Positions 53,836 to 61,321 of a DNA stretch of 64,000 bases are shown in pieces. A program made the position numbers and the translations under genes. Every line of letters begins with the position of its first letter. Positions within the stretch are counted from its first letter, which is position 1. The notes beneath the pieces were generated by a model. That model did no database searches. It was not told the DNA's origin and saw only the letters and a program-made list of their open reading frames with translations. The DNA is from Blastococcus sp. (lineage in GTDB: Bacteria > Actinomycetota > Actinomycetes > Mycobacteriales > Geodermatophilaceae): contig JAODNN010000072.1 of NCBI GenBank assembly GCA_025465355.1, positions 1-64,000 of the forward strand, in the 5' to 3' direction.

Positions 53836-54213
53836 TCAGGGCATGGGGCCGACCAGCTCGCGGTACTCCTGCGGCAACTGGGACGTGATGTCGTCGAACT
53901 CCCCCGGCGTGACGGCCTCCCGGACCGTGACGAGGGTGGCGACGGCGCCGTCGTGCGCGGTCTGCTCGTCGACGTGCGCCCGCGCGGCCACGCGGCGCAC
54001 GAACTCGGGGACGTCGAAGGCCTCCGCCTCCTCGCTCTTGATCAGCACCTCGTCCTTGAGCGGTTTCGGCAACTGGGCCAGCAGATCCCTCGCCTCGCCG
54101 CCGGTGATGCGATCGGCAAGGACCTCCAGCGTTACCCGGGCGAGCGTCTCCGCCACGTCCCGGGAGACCCCGGCCCTCTGGGCCACGCTGTCGATGAACG
54201 TCTGGTGATCCAC
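53836..54213 (-). CDS. DUF2267 domain protein, copy 2
   Basis: A 125-aa protein from the GTG at 54213 with GAGGAG upstream. MDHQTFIDSVAQRAGVSRDV, ARVTLEVLADRITGGEARDL and LAQLPKPLKDEVLIKSEEAE mirror the copy at 33305 (same length; both carry AVTPGEFDD). The function is unknown. It sits upstream of the catalase on the same strand, 130 bases away, so co-expression under oxidative stress is possible. Confidence 0.88.
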   Translation of the reverse strand: MDHQTFIDSVAQRAGVSRDVAETLARVTLEVLADRITGGEARDLLAQLPKPLKDEVLIKSEEAEAFDVPEFVRRVAARAHVDEQTAHDGAVATLVTVREAVTPGEFDDITSQLPQEYRELVGPMP

Positions 54214-54354
54214 GTCGTTCTCCTCATGTGCAGTGGGCACGCGAGCGGGCGCATCGGCTCTGCTCGCCGAGAACGGGGAGGGGTACGCCGATGGACGCTA
54301 CTCCCGCAGAGGTGCCGGCCTGTCCGTCGTGACACTGCCGGGGCACGTCCGGGG

Positions 54355-56652
54355 TCAGGTACCGGTGATGTGCTCCGGCCGGATCGGCACCCGGTGCAGC
54401 GCCTTGCCTGTGGCCGCCCGCACCGCCGCGGCGACGGCCGGCCCGGACGAGATCGTCGGCGGCTCCCCCACCCCCCGTACCCCGTAGGGCGCGTGCGGGT
54501 CGGCGTACTCGAGCACCTGAACCTGCATCGGCGGCATGTCGAGGATCGTCGGGATCAGGTAGTCGGTGAACGAGGGGTTCCGGACGTGCCCATCGGTCAC
54601 GACCATCTCCTCCATCAGCGCCAGACCCATGCCCTGCGCGCTGCCCCCGTGGATCTGGCCGACCACCGCGTCCGGGTTGATCGCCTTTCCGACGTCCTGG
54701 GCGGAGTCGAGCGCGACGACCTTCACGAGCCCCAGCTCGACGTCCACGTCCACCACGGCGCGGTGCGCCGAGAATGCGAACTGGACGTGCGCGTTCCCCT
54801 GGCCGGTCTCGGGGTCGATCGCGTGGGTGGGCCGGTGCCGCCACTCCACGGTCTCCTCCACGGCCTCGGTGCCCAGCACGTCGCCCAGCCCGAGGAGCAC
54901 CTCGCCGGACGCACCGAGGAGCTTCTCGCCGTCCAGCCGCAACTCCCCGGCCGAGCGGCCGAGCAACGCGGCGGCCCGCTCCAGCACCACCGCGCGCACG
55001 GACTCGCAGGCCGCCTTGACCGCGCCCCCGGTCACGTACGTCTGACGGGAGGCCGACGTCGAGCCGCCGGACCCGACGCCGGTGGTCTTCGGATGGACGA
55101 CGACCCGCTCGACGCCCAGCTCGGTGCGGCAGATCTGCTGCTCGACGGTGATCAGCCCCTGGCCGACCTCGGCCGCCGCAGTGTGCACCGTCGCCACCGG
55201 TTCGCCACCGGTCAGCTCCAGCCGGACCCGTGCGGTCGAGTAGTCGTCGAAGCCCTCGGAAAAGCCGACGTTCTTGTACGCGATGGCGTACCCGACGCCG
55301 CGGACCACGCCCTCGCCGTGCGTCGTGTTGCCGACGGCGCCAGGGAGGGCACGGATGTCGGACGGGTCCAGGGGTGGCGGCATGGGGAGATCCCGCACGA
55401 TCTGCAGGAGTTCGGCCACGGGCGCGGCGGAGTCGATGACCTGGCCGGTGATGTTCACGTCACCCTCGCGCATGCCGTTGCGCTGCCGGATCTCCACCCT
55501 GTCCACGCCCACGGCGTCGGCCAGCTCGTCCATCAGGGCTTCGTGGGCGAACGCCGCCTGCACGCAGCCGAAGCCCCGCATCGCGCCGCACGGCGGGTTG
55601 TTGGTGAACACCCCGTAGGCGTCCACGGCCACCGAGGGGAACCGGTAGGGGCCCAGCCCGAGGGTGCCGCCGTTGCCGACGACCGCCGCGGTCGAGGACG
55701 CGTAGGCGCCGCCGTCGAAGAGGAGGTTCGCCTTGGCGTAGACGAGGGTGCCGTCGCGCTCGGCACCGAACTCGTAGGTCATCGTCGCCGGGTGCCGGTG
55801 CACGTGACCGAAGAAGGACTCCTCGCGTCCGTAGCTCATCTTCACCGGCTTGCCGGTCCGCAGCGCCAGCAGGCAGGCGTGCACGTGGACGGAGAGGTCC
55901 TCCCGGCCGCCGAACGCGCCGCCCACACCCGCCAGCGTCAGCCGCACCTTCTCGGGCGGCAGTCCCAGGGCCAGGCAGATCTGCCGCTGGTCGACGTGCA
56001 GCCACTGGGTCGCGACATACAGGTCGACGCCGCCGTCGTCCCCCGGGACGGCGAGCCCCGACTCCGGCCCGAGGAAGGCCTGGTCCTGCATCCCGACCTC
56101 GAAGTCCAGCGACACCACCACCGGTGCCTTCGGGTCCGGGTTCCCGCGGCGCAGCGTGAGGTGCCGCACCAGGTTGCCGGGGCGGTGCACGGCCGGGGCG
56201 TCGGCGTCCATCGCCCTGCGGGGGTCGGTGACCGCCGGCAGCACCTCGTAGTCGACCCGGATGCGCTGCGCCGCCCGGCGGGCGGTCTCCGGGTGGTCGG
56301 CGGCGACGATCGCGACCGGCTCCCCCTCGTACCGGACGAACTCCGAGGCGAGCACCGGCTGGTCGGCATGCTCGAGCCCGAAGGCGTTCTCGCCCGGGAC
56401 GTCGGCGGCGGTGAGAACGGCGAACACCCCCGGCAGTGTGAGCGCCTCGGTGATGTCGATCCCGGCGATGCGCGCGTGCGGGTGCGGGCTGCGCAGCGTG
56501 GCGCCCCAGACCATCTCGTCGTGCCACAGGTCGCTGGCGTAGGCGAACTCGCCGGTCACCTTCAGCGTGCCGTCGGGCCGCAGCGGAGTGTCGCCCACCC
56601 CACCCGGGGTTGCCGTGATCCTGGTGGTGCGGGTCCCCGCCTCGGCGCTCAT
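54355..56652 (-). CDS. xanthine dehydrogenase family, molybdopterin-binding subunit
   Basis: A 765-aa large subunit from the ATG at 56652. DTPLRPDGTLKVTGEFAYAS opens the family domain; LAGVGGAFGGREDLSVHVHA is the Mo-cofactor signature. GCVQAAFAHEALMDELADAV lies mid-protein. GVRGVGEPPTISSGPAVAAA near the C-terminus contains the catalytic Glu. It is the last gene of a three-subunit operon and overlaps the Fe-S gene by ATGA. Members hydroxylate xanthine, hypoxanthine, nicotinate, aldehydes or CO; the sequence alone does not fix the substrate, but the PucR/hydantoinase surroundings suggest a purine or N-heterocycle. Confidence 0.92.
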   Translation of the reverse strand: MSAEAGTRTTRITATPGGVGDTPLRPDGTLKVTGEFAYASDLWHDEMVWGATLRSPHPHARIAGIDITEALTLPGVFAVLTAADVPGENAFGLEHADQPVLASEFVRYEGEPVAIVAADHPETARRAAQRIRVDYEVLPAVTDPRRAMDADAPAVHRPGNLVRHLTLRRGNPDPKAPVVVSLDFEVGMQDQAFLGPESGLAVPGDDGGVDLYVATQWLHVDQRQICLALGLPPEKVRLTLAGVGGAFGGREDLSVHVHACLLALRTGKPVKMSYGREESFFGHVHRHPATMTYEFGAERDGTLVYAKANLLFDGGAYASSTAAVVGNGGTLGLGPYRFPSVAVDAYGVFTNNPPCGAMRGFGCVQAAFAHEALMDELADAVGVDRVEIRQRNGMREGDVNITGQVIDSAAPVAELLQIVRDLPMPPPLDPSDIRALPGAVGNTTHGEGVVRGVGYAIAYKNVGFSEGFDDYSTARVRLELTGGEPVATVHTAAAEVGQGLITVEQQICRTELGVERVVVHPKTTGVGSGGSTSASRQTYVTGGAVKAACESVRAVVLERAAALLGRSAGELRLDGEKLLGASGEVLLGLGDVLGTEAVEETVEWRHRPTHAIDPETGQGNAHVQFAFSAHRAVVDVDVELGLVKVVALDSAQDVGKAINPDAVVGQIHGGSAQGMGLALMEEMVVTDGHVRNPSFTDYLIPTILDMPPMQVQVLEYADPHAPYGVRGVGEPPTISSGPAVAAAVRAATGKALHRVPIRPEHITGT

Positions 56653-57119
56653 GCCCGCACCTGGCGATCGGCCGCCAGCCGGACGGCGTCGAGGATCTTC
56701 TCGTAGCCGGTGCAGCGACACAGGTTGCCGGCGAGCGCCTCGCGGATCTCCAGGTCCGAGGGGCGCGGCACCCGCTCGAGCAGGTCGTGTGCCGCGACGA
56801 CCAGTCCGGGCGTACAGAAGCCGCACTGGACGGCACCGCACTCGACGAACGCCTCCTGGACCGGGTGCAGCGCCCCGCCCGCGGCGAGGCCTTCGACGGT
56901 CGTCACCTCCCGCCCGATGGCCTGCCCGGCAGCGACCAGGCACGCGCAGACCGGCTCGCCGTCCAGGTAGACCGTGCACGACCCGCATTCGCCCTGCTCA
57001 CAGGCGTTCTTGGAACCGGGCAGCCCCATGCGCTCGCGCAGCATGTACAGCAGGCTCTCGCCGGGCCAGACGTCGTCCACGTGCTGCTCGGTGCCGTTGA
57101 CGGTGGTGGTGACGCGCAT
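56649..57119 (-). CDS. xanthine dehydrogenase family, 2Fe-2S subunit
   Basis: A 156-aa protein with two 2Fe-2S sites: the plant-type [15 protein letters not shown] (about 41-55) and the helical site with [12 protein letters not shown] and [13 protein letters not shown]. It carries electrons from the molybdenum subunit to the FAD subunit. The start at 57119 lies two bases after the FAD-subunit stop. Length and order (FAD, Fe-S, Mo) match bacterial three-gene Mo-hydroxylases. Confidence 0.94.
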   Translation of the reverse strand: MRVTTTVNGTEQHVDDVWPGESLLYMLRERMGLPGSKNACEQGECGSCTVYLDGEPVCACLVAAGQAIGREVTTVEGLAAGGALHPVQEAFVECGAVQCGFCTPGLVVAAHDLLERVPRPSDLEIREALAGNLCRCTGYEKILDAVRLAADRQVRA

Positions 57120-57121
57120 GG

Positions 57122-57994
57122 TCAGGCCGCCTCTCGCAGGTCGTTCCAGGCCCAGGTGATCGCGCGCCGCGCCATCACCGACAGGGAGTGCAGCCGGTAG
57201 GCGGCGCTGCCCCGCACGTCGTCGATCGGGGAGGCCGCGGCGGCGACCCGCTCGCCGAACGCGGCGGCCAGGGGCTCCGGCAGCGCGTTCCGCGAGTCCC
57301 AGAGACCCGCGTCGTCGAGCTCCCCGGCGAGGAAGGTCTCCGCCTCGGGAGCCCGGCGCGGCGTCGGGGCGGCCGAGCCGATGCCGGTCCCGATCTCCCG
57401 CCGGTCGGGATGCAGCGCGCAGGCGAACGCCGACACCGCGATGACCATCGCGTTCCGGGTGCCCACCTTGGAGAACTGCTGGGGTCCCGACGCGGCGGGG
57501 ATCAGGACGGCGGCGATGAGCTCGTCGGGCTCCAGAGCGTTGCGCTTGACCCCGGTGTAGAACTCCGCGACCGGGATCTCCCGGGTGCCGCGGGCCGCCG
57601 ACGCCACCTCCACCACAGCGCCGGCCGCCAGCAGCGGCGGGTGAGCGTCTCCGGCCGGGGAGGCCGACCCCAGGTTCCCGCCCACGGTGCCCCGGATGCG
57701 GATCTGCGGAGAGCCGACCGTGCGGGACGCCATGGCGAGGCCGGGCAGCTGCGCCCCGAGGTTGCCGATGATGCCTGCGTAGGGAACGCCTGCGCCCAGC
57801 CGGATCCGGCCGTCGTCCTGCCCCCACTCGCGCAGCTCCGGGACCCGGCCGAGGTCGAGGAGCGCTCCCGGCCGCCGGCGGTCGAAGTTGATGTCGACCA
57901 TGACATCGGTACCGCCCGCGAGGGGCAGCGCATCGGGGCGCTCACCCCGGAGCGCCAAGGCGTCCTGCCAGGACGTCGGTTGCAGGAAATCCAT
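57122..57994 (-). CDS. xanthine dehydrogenase family, FAD-binding subunit
   Basis: This 290-aa medium subunit reads ALPLAGGTDVMVDINFDRRR (FAD-binding), GSPQIRIRGTVGGNLGSASP (second FAD motif) and TRNAMVIAVSAFACALHPDR. The C-terminal CO_deh_flav_C domain ends NDLREAA. It passes electrons from the Fe-S subunit to NAD or another acceptor. It is the first gene of the operon, about 200 bases downstream of the MFS gene on the same strand, with a strong hairpin between them, so it probably has its own promoter. Confidence 0.93.
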   Translation of the reverse strand: MDFLQPTSWQDALALRGERPDALPLAGGTDVMVDINFDRRRPGALLDLGRVPELREWGQDDGRIRLGAGVPYAGIIGNLGAQLPGLAMASRTVGSPQIRIRGTVGGNLGSASPAGDAHPPLLAAGAVVEVASAARGTREIPVAEFYTGVKRNALEPDELIAAVLIPAASGPQQFSKVGTRNAMVIAVSAFACALHPDRREIGTGIGSAAPTPRRAPEAETFLAGELDDAGLWDSRNALPEPLAAAFGERVAAAASPIDDVRGSAAYRLHSLSVMARRAITWAWNDLREAA

Positions 57995-58136
57995 CCCGTG
58001 CCTCGCTGTCCCCCGAGGAAAGTGTCCCTAGAGGGAACCCCTCCGGCAGGAGGCCTGGCAAGGACTCCGGACGTTTCGTGATCAGGACGGCGCATCCCGG
58101 ACGCGCGGCCGTGGTGGGGCCGCCCGCCGCAGACCA

Positions 58137-58168
58137 CCGCCCCCGGCTCCGAACGGAGCCGGGGGCGG
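58137..58168 (-). terminator. 14-bp hairpin after the MFS gene
   Basis: CCGCCCCCGGCTCC pairs perfectly with its complement across a GAAC loop. It lies 34 bases beyond the MFS stop in its transcription direction and before the FAD-subunit gene. No T-run follows. It probably separates the transporter transcript from the XDH operon. Confidence 0.65.
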
Positions 58169-58201
58169 CTGGTCGAGCGCTGGATCGAGGGAGCGGCAGG
58201 G

Positions 58202-59701
58202 CTACGAGAGCCGCGCCGAGCCCTCCACCCGGGTTCCGGGACGACGCGCGGACAGCGGCGTGGCGACGTCCTCCAGTGATTTGCCCTCCGCCGCGATACC
58301 GAGGACAGCGGCGATCACACCACCGACGATCATCACGCCGGCGCCCAGCAGGTACCCGTAGAACATCGGCACGCGGTCCGTGCCGTCGCCGATGAGTGCG
58401 CCGTAGATGACCGGCCCGAGGGCACCGAAGCACTGGGCGATGGCGAAGAAGACAGCGATGGCCTTGGCCCGCACCTCCTGGGGGAAGATCTCGCTGACGG
58501 TGAGGTAGGCAGCGCTGGCGCCCGCCGAGGCGAAGAAGAAGATCACGCACCAGGCGACCGTCTGGGTGAAGGCGGTGAGCACCTCCGCCCGGAACAGGAA
58601 CGCCGTGATCGCCAGCAGCACGCCCGACAGGATGTACGTCCCGGAGATCATCTTCTTGCGGCCGATGGTGTCGAACAGGTGCCCGATGGTCAGCGGACCC
58701 GCCAGGTTGCCCACCGCGAACGCGATGAGGAACAGCGGCGCCGACTTGGCCGAGACCCCGTAGAAGTTGGTCAGCACCAGCACGTAGGTGAAGAAGATCG
58801 CGTTGTACAGGAACGACTGCGTGATCATCAGCGAGGCGCCGTAGACGGCCCGCTTCGGGTAGTCGCGGAACAGCACGCGGGCCAGGGCGAGGTATCCGAT
58901 GTGCTCGGCCGGGCTGATCTCGATCGCCTTGTCCTCGGGCACCGGCGGGAGGTCCCGGCCACCTTCCCGGACCTCGTGCTCGATGTAGTCGATCGTGCCC
59001 TCGGCCTCTGCCTCGCGACCGTGCATGACCTGCCACCGGGGGCTCTCCGGCAGGTGCCGGCGCACGAAGATGATCACCAGGCCGAGCACCGGGCCGAGGA
59101 GGAAGGCGGCCCGCCATCCGACGTTCGGGCTCAGCTGGTTGAGGAAGATGAAGGTGCCGAGGGTCCCGATGATCGCGCCGGCCCAGTAGGTGCCGTTGAC
59201 GGCGATGTCCACGCGGCCGCGGAAGCGGGCCGGGATCAGCTCGTCGATCGCCGAGTTGATGGCCGCGTACTCCCCGCCGATGCCCATACCGCTGATGAAC
59301 CGCGTCAGGTAGAGGAAGAGGATCCAGCCGGGGCCGTTGCCGAGGGTCAGCGCGGTCAGGCCGCTGCCCAGCAGGTAGACGGCCAGCGTGATGATGAACA
59401 ACCTCTTGCGGCCGAGCTTGTCGGACAGATGCCCGAAGAAGAGCGCGCCGACGACCTCGCCGACCAGGTAGACCGTCGCGATGAGACCTGCCTGGGTGGT
59501 ACTCAGGTGAAGCGTCGTCTTCTCGGTGAGCGTGGCGACGACGGCGCTGGCGACGGTGATCTCCAGGCCGTCGAGGATCCAGGCCACGCCCAGAGCGACG
59601 ACCATCCGCGTGTGGAAGGGCGACCAGGGGAGCCGATCGATCCGCGCAGGGATGAGACTGCGGATGGCTCCAGGCGCCGTTGCCTCGGGAGCAGTGGTCA
59701 T
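58202..59701 (-). CDS. MFS transporter (metabolite:H+ symporter type)
   Basis: A 499-aa membrane protein from the ATG at 59701, behind a GGAGG site. It has about 12 membrane segments and MFS signatures: GHLSDKLGRKRLFIITLAVY after segment 2, RFISGMGIGGEYAAINSAID in segment 4 (the GGEY type of aromatic-acid and sugar-acid carriers) and GHLFDTIGRKKMISGTYILS in the second half. A charged central loop is about 50 residues long. It lies upstream of the XDH-family operon on the same strand, so it may carry the substrate of that enzyme. Confidence 0.9.
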   Translation of the reverse strand: MTTAPEATAPGAIRSLIPARIDRLPWSPFHTRMVVALGVAWILDGLEITVASAVVATLTEKTTLHLSTTQAGLIATVYLVGEVVGALFFGHLSDKLGRKRLFIITLAVYLLGSGLTALTLGNGPGWILFLYLTRFISGMGIGGEYAAINSAIDELIPARFRGRVDIAVNGTYWAGAIIGTLGTFIFLNQLSPNVGWRAAFLLGPVLGLVIIFVRRHLPESPRWQVMHGREAEAEGTIDYIEHEVREGGRDLPPVPEDKAIEISPAEHIGYLALARVLFRDYPKRAVYGASLMITQSFLYNAIFFTYVLVLTNFYGVSAKSAPLFLIAFAVGNLAGPLTIGHLFDTIGRKKMISGTYILSGVLLAITAFLFRAEVLTAFTQTVAWCVIFFFASAGASAAYLTVSEIFPQEVRAKAIAVFFAIAQCFGALGPVIYGALIGDGTDRVPMFYGYLLGAGVMIVGGVIAAVLGIAAEGKSLEDVATPLSARRPGTRVEGSARLS

Positions 59702-59830
59702 GGGGAACCTCCGATGTCCGTGAGGGCCCCCGCATACCCACCGGAACCAGCGATAATTCGTGCGCGAGTCACCGCCACCCACGTGGGCGACACCACCTCT
59801 CGCGGCGCATCAACGGCCGCTGGGCTGGGC

Positions 59831-60853
59831 ATGGTCGCCTCCATGCGCCTCCCCGAGCCCAGGGGCCCCCTGAGTGCCGCCCTCGCCCGCGACCTGACGG
59901 CCGGTACCGCCGTGTCGGCCGCGACCCTCGAGCACGCCGTGCGCGTGGCCGCCGTGAGCGCCGCCCCCTTCGCCGATGACGACCTGCAGCTCACGCTGGC
60001 CGTCTGCTACGAGCTGCACTACCGCGGTTTCGACGACGTCGGGGAGACGTGGGAGTGGGATCCGACGCTGCTCGGCCTTCGGGCTGGCTTGGAGCAGCGA
60101 CACCTCGCAGGTCTGCGCGAGCTGACCGGACCGGTCGAGGCGACCGATGCGATCGACCGGCAGCTCACCGACCTCATCGCGGCGGACGACGGCCCGTCGC
60201 TGTCGGCCTACCTGGCCAAGCACGGCACCCTCGAGCAGTGGCGGGAGCACCTGACCCTGCGATCGGTCTACCACCTGAAGGAGGCCGACCCGCACACGTT
60301 CGCGATCCCGCGGCTGGCCGGCCGCGCCAAGGCGGCCATGGTCGAGATCCAGGCCGACGAGTACGGCGGCGGAGCGGCGGAACGCATGCACAGCGAGCTG
60401 TACGCCGGCCTGATGCGTGATCTCGGCCTGGACTCCGGGTACGGCGCTCTGTGGGACGACGCCCCGGCCGCGGCGTTCGCCTCCGTGAACACGATGTCGC
60501 TGTTCGGCCTGCACCGGCGCTGGCGCGGTGCCGCCCTCGGGCACCTGGCCGCGGTGGAGATGACCTCCTCCGAGCCGAGCCGAAGGTACTCGGCCGGGCT
60601 GCGCCGCCTGGGCTTCGACGAGCGGACGACGCTCTTCTACGACGAGCACGTGGAGGCCGACGCCGTCCACGAGCAGATCGCCTCGGTGGACATGTGCGGC
60701 TCACTGGTGGCCGAGGAGCCCGGCCTCGCCGTCGACGTCCTCTTCGGGGCGGCCTGCTCGCTGGCCATGGACGGCGTCGCGGCGAGCCACCTGCTCGGCG
60801 CGTGGGAGGCCGGCCGATCCGGGCTGCACCGGGACCGGATCCGCGCCGCCTGA
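59831..60853 (+). CDS. haem-oxygenase-fold iron-containing redox protein
   Basis: A 340-aa protein from the ATG at 59831; the ATG at 59843 is also possible. The helical domain contains CYELHYRGFDDVGETWEWDP, SVYHLKEADPHTFAIPRLAG, KAAMVEIQADEYGGGAAERM (E and H metal-ligand candidates) and FYDEHVEADAVHEQIASVDM. This is the pattern of the iron-containing redox enzyme family, which has a haem-oxygenase-like fold and often a di-iron centre. The reaction is unknown. Its convergent neighbour encodes a CDGSH Fe-S protein, a recurrent association. Confidence 0.82.
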   Translation: MVASMRLPEPRGPLSAALARDLTAGTAVSAATLEHAVRVAAVSAAPFADDDLQLTLAVCYELHYRGFDDVGETWEWDPTLLGLRAGLEQRHLAGLRELTGPVEATDAIDRQLTDLIAADDGPSLSAYLAKHGTLEQWREHLTLRSVYHLKEADPHTFAIPRLAGRAKAAMVEIQADEYGGGAAERMHSELYAGLMRDLGLDSGYGALWDDAPAAAFASVNTMSLFGLHRRWRGAALGHLAAVEMTSSEPSRRYSAGLRRLGFDERTTLFYDEHVEADAVHEQIASVDMCGSLVAEEPGLAVDVLFGAACSLAMDGVAASHLLGAWEAGRSGLHRDRIRAA

Positions 60854-60872
60854 CCATCCGACGCCGGGCCGC

Positions 60873-61211
60873 TCAGCCGTCCCGGCGCCCCTCCCGCAGG
60901 ATCTGCGCGGCGGGGCGGGGGCGGCTGGACGCACTCGGTGCGGAGAAGCCGGAGCGCTTGTGCGCGCCGTCGCAGAAGGGCTTGATGCCGGACTTGCCGC
61001 ACCGGCACAGCGCGATGGTCGCCCGGCCCGGATCTATGTCATTGCCGTCCTGGTCGACCAGCCGGAAATCGCCCCGGACGATCAGCGGGCCATCCCGGTA
61101 GGGCGTGATCGTGGCTCCGGAACCGACGGGCTCGACGTCGATGTCGTCGTCCAGTCCGGCGTCGAACCGGGTTGCTTCGGACTCAGGTCGGGCGGGTAAC
61201 GGTCGCGACAC
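60873..61211 (-). CDS. CDGSH iron-sulfur domain protein
   Basis: A 112-aa protein from the GTG at 61211, behind GGGAGGG. The 2Fe-2S motif CRCGKSGIKPFCDGAH holds three Cys and one His, the mitoNEET-type ligand set. The N-terminal half (TPYRDGPLIVRGDFRLVDQD) is the domain that often precedes it in actinobacteria. It may pass electrons or clusters to the convergent haem-oxygenase-fold protein 19 bases away. Confidence 0.9.
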   Translation of the reverse strand: MSRPLPARPESEATRFDAGLDDDIDVEPVGSGATITPYRDGPLIVRGDFRLVDQDGNDIDPGRATIALCRCGKSGIKPFCDGAHKRSGFSAPSASSRPRPAAQILREGRRDG

Positions 61212-61321
61212 GTCCCTCCCCTGCCCCGTGACCGCGCCGCGCACACCCGCGGGGCCGGGCAACCACCCGTCCGGGCCCCCACCCGTCGAGATCACGGGAT
61301 CTCGCCGCCATCGACAGCGGT

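Noticed and set aside
53614-56706. 1030-codon + strand frame over catalase and the Mo-hydroxylase genes
   Set aside because: It is antisense to well-supported genes and its composition follows from their GC-rich third positions. It shows no family motif.
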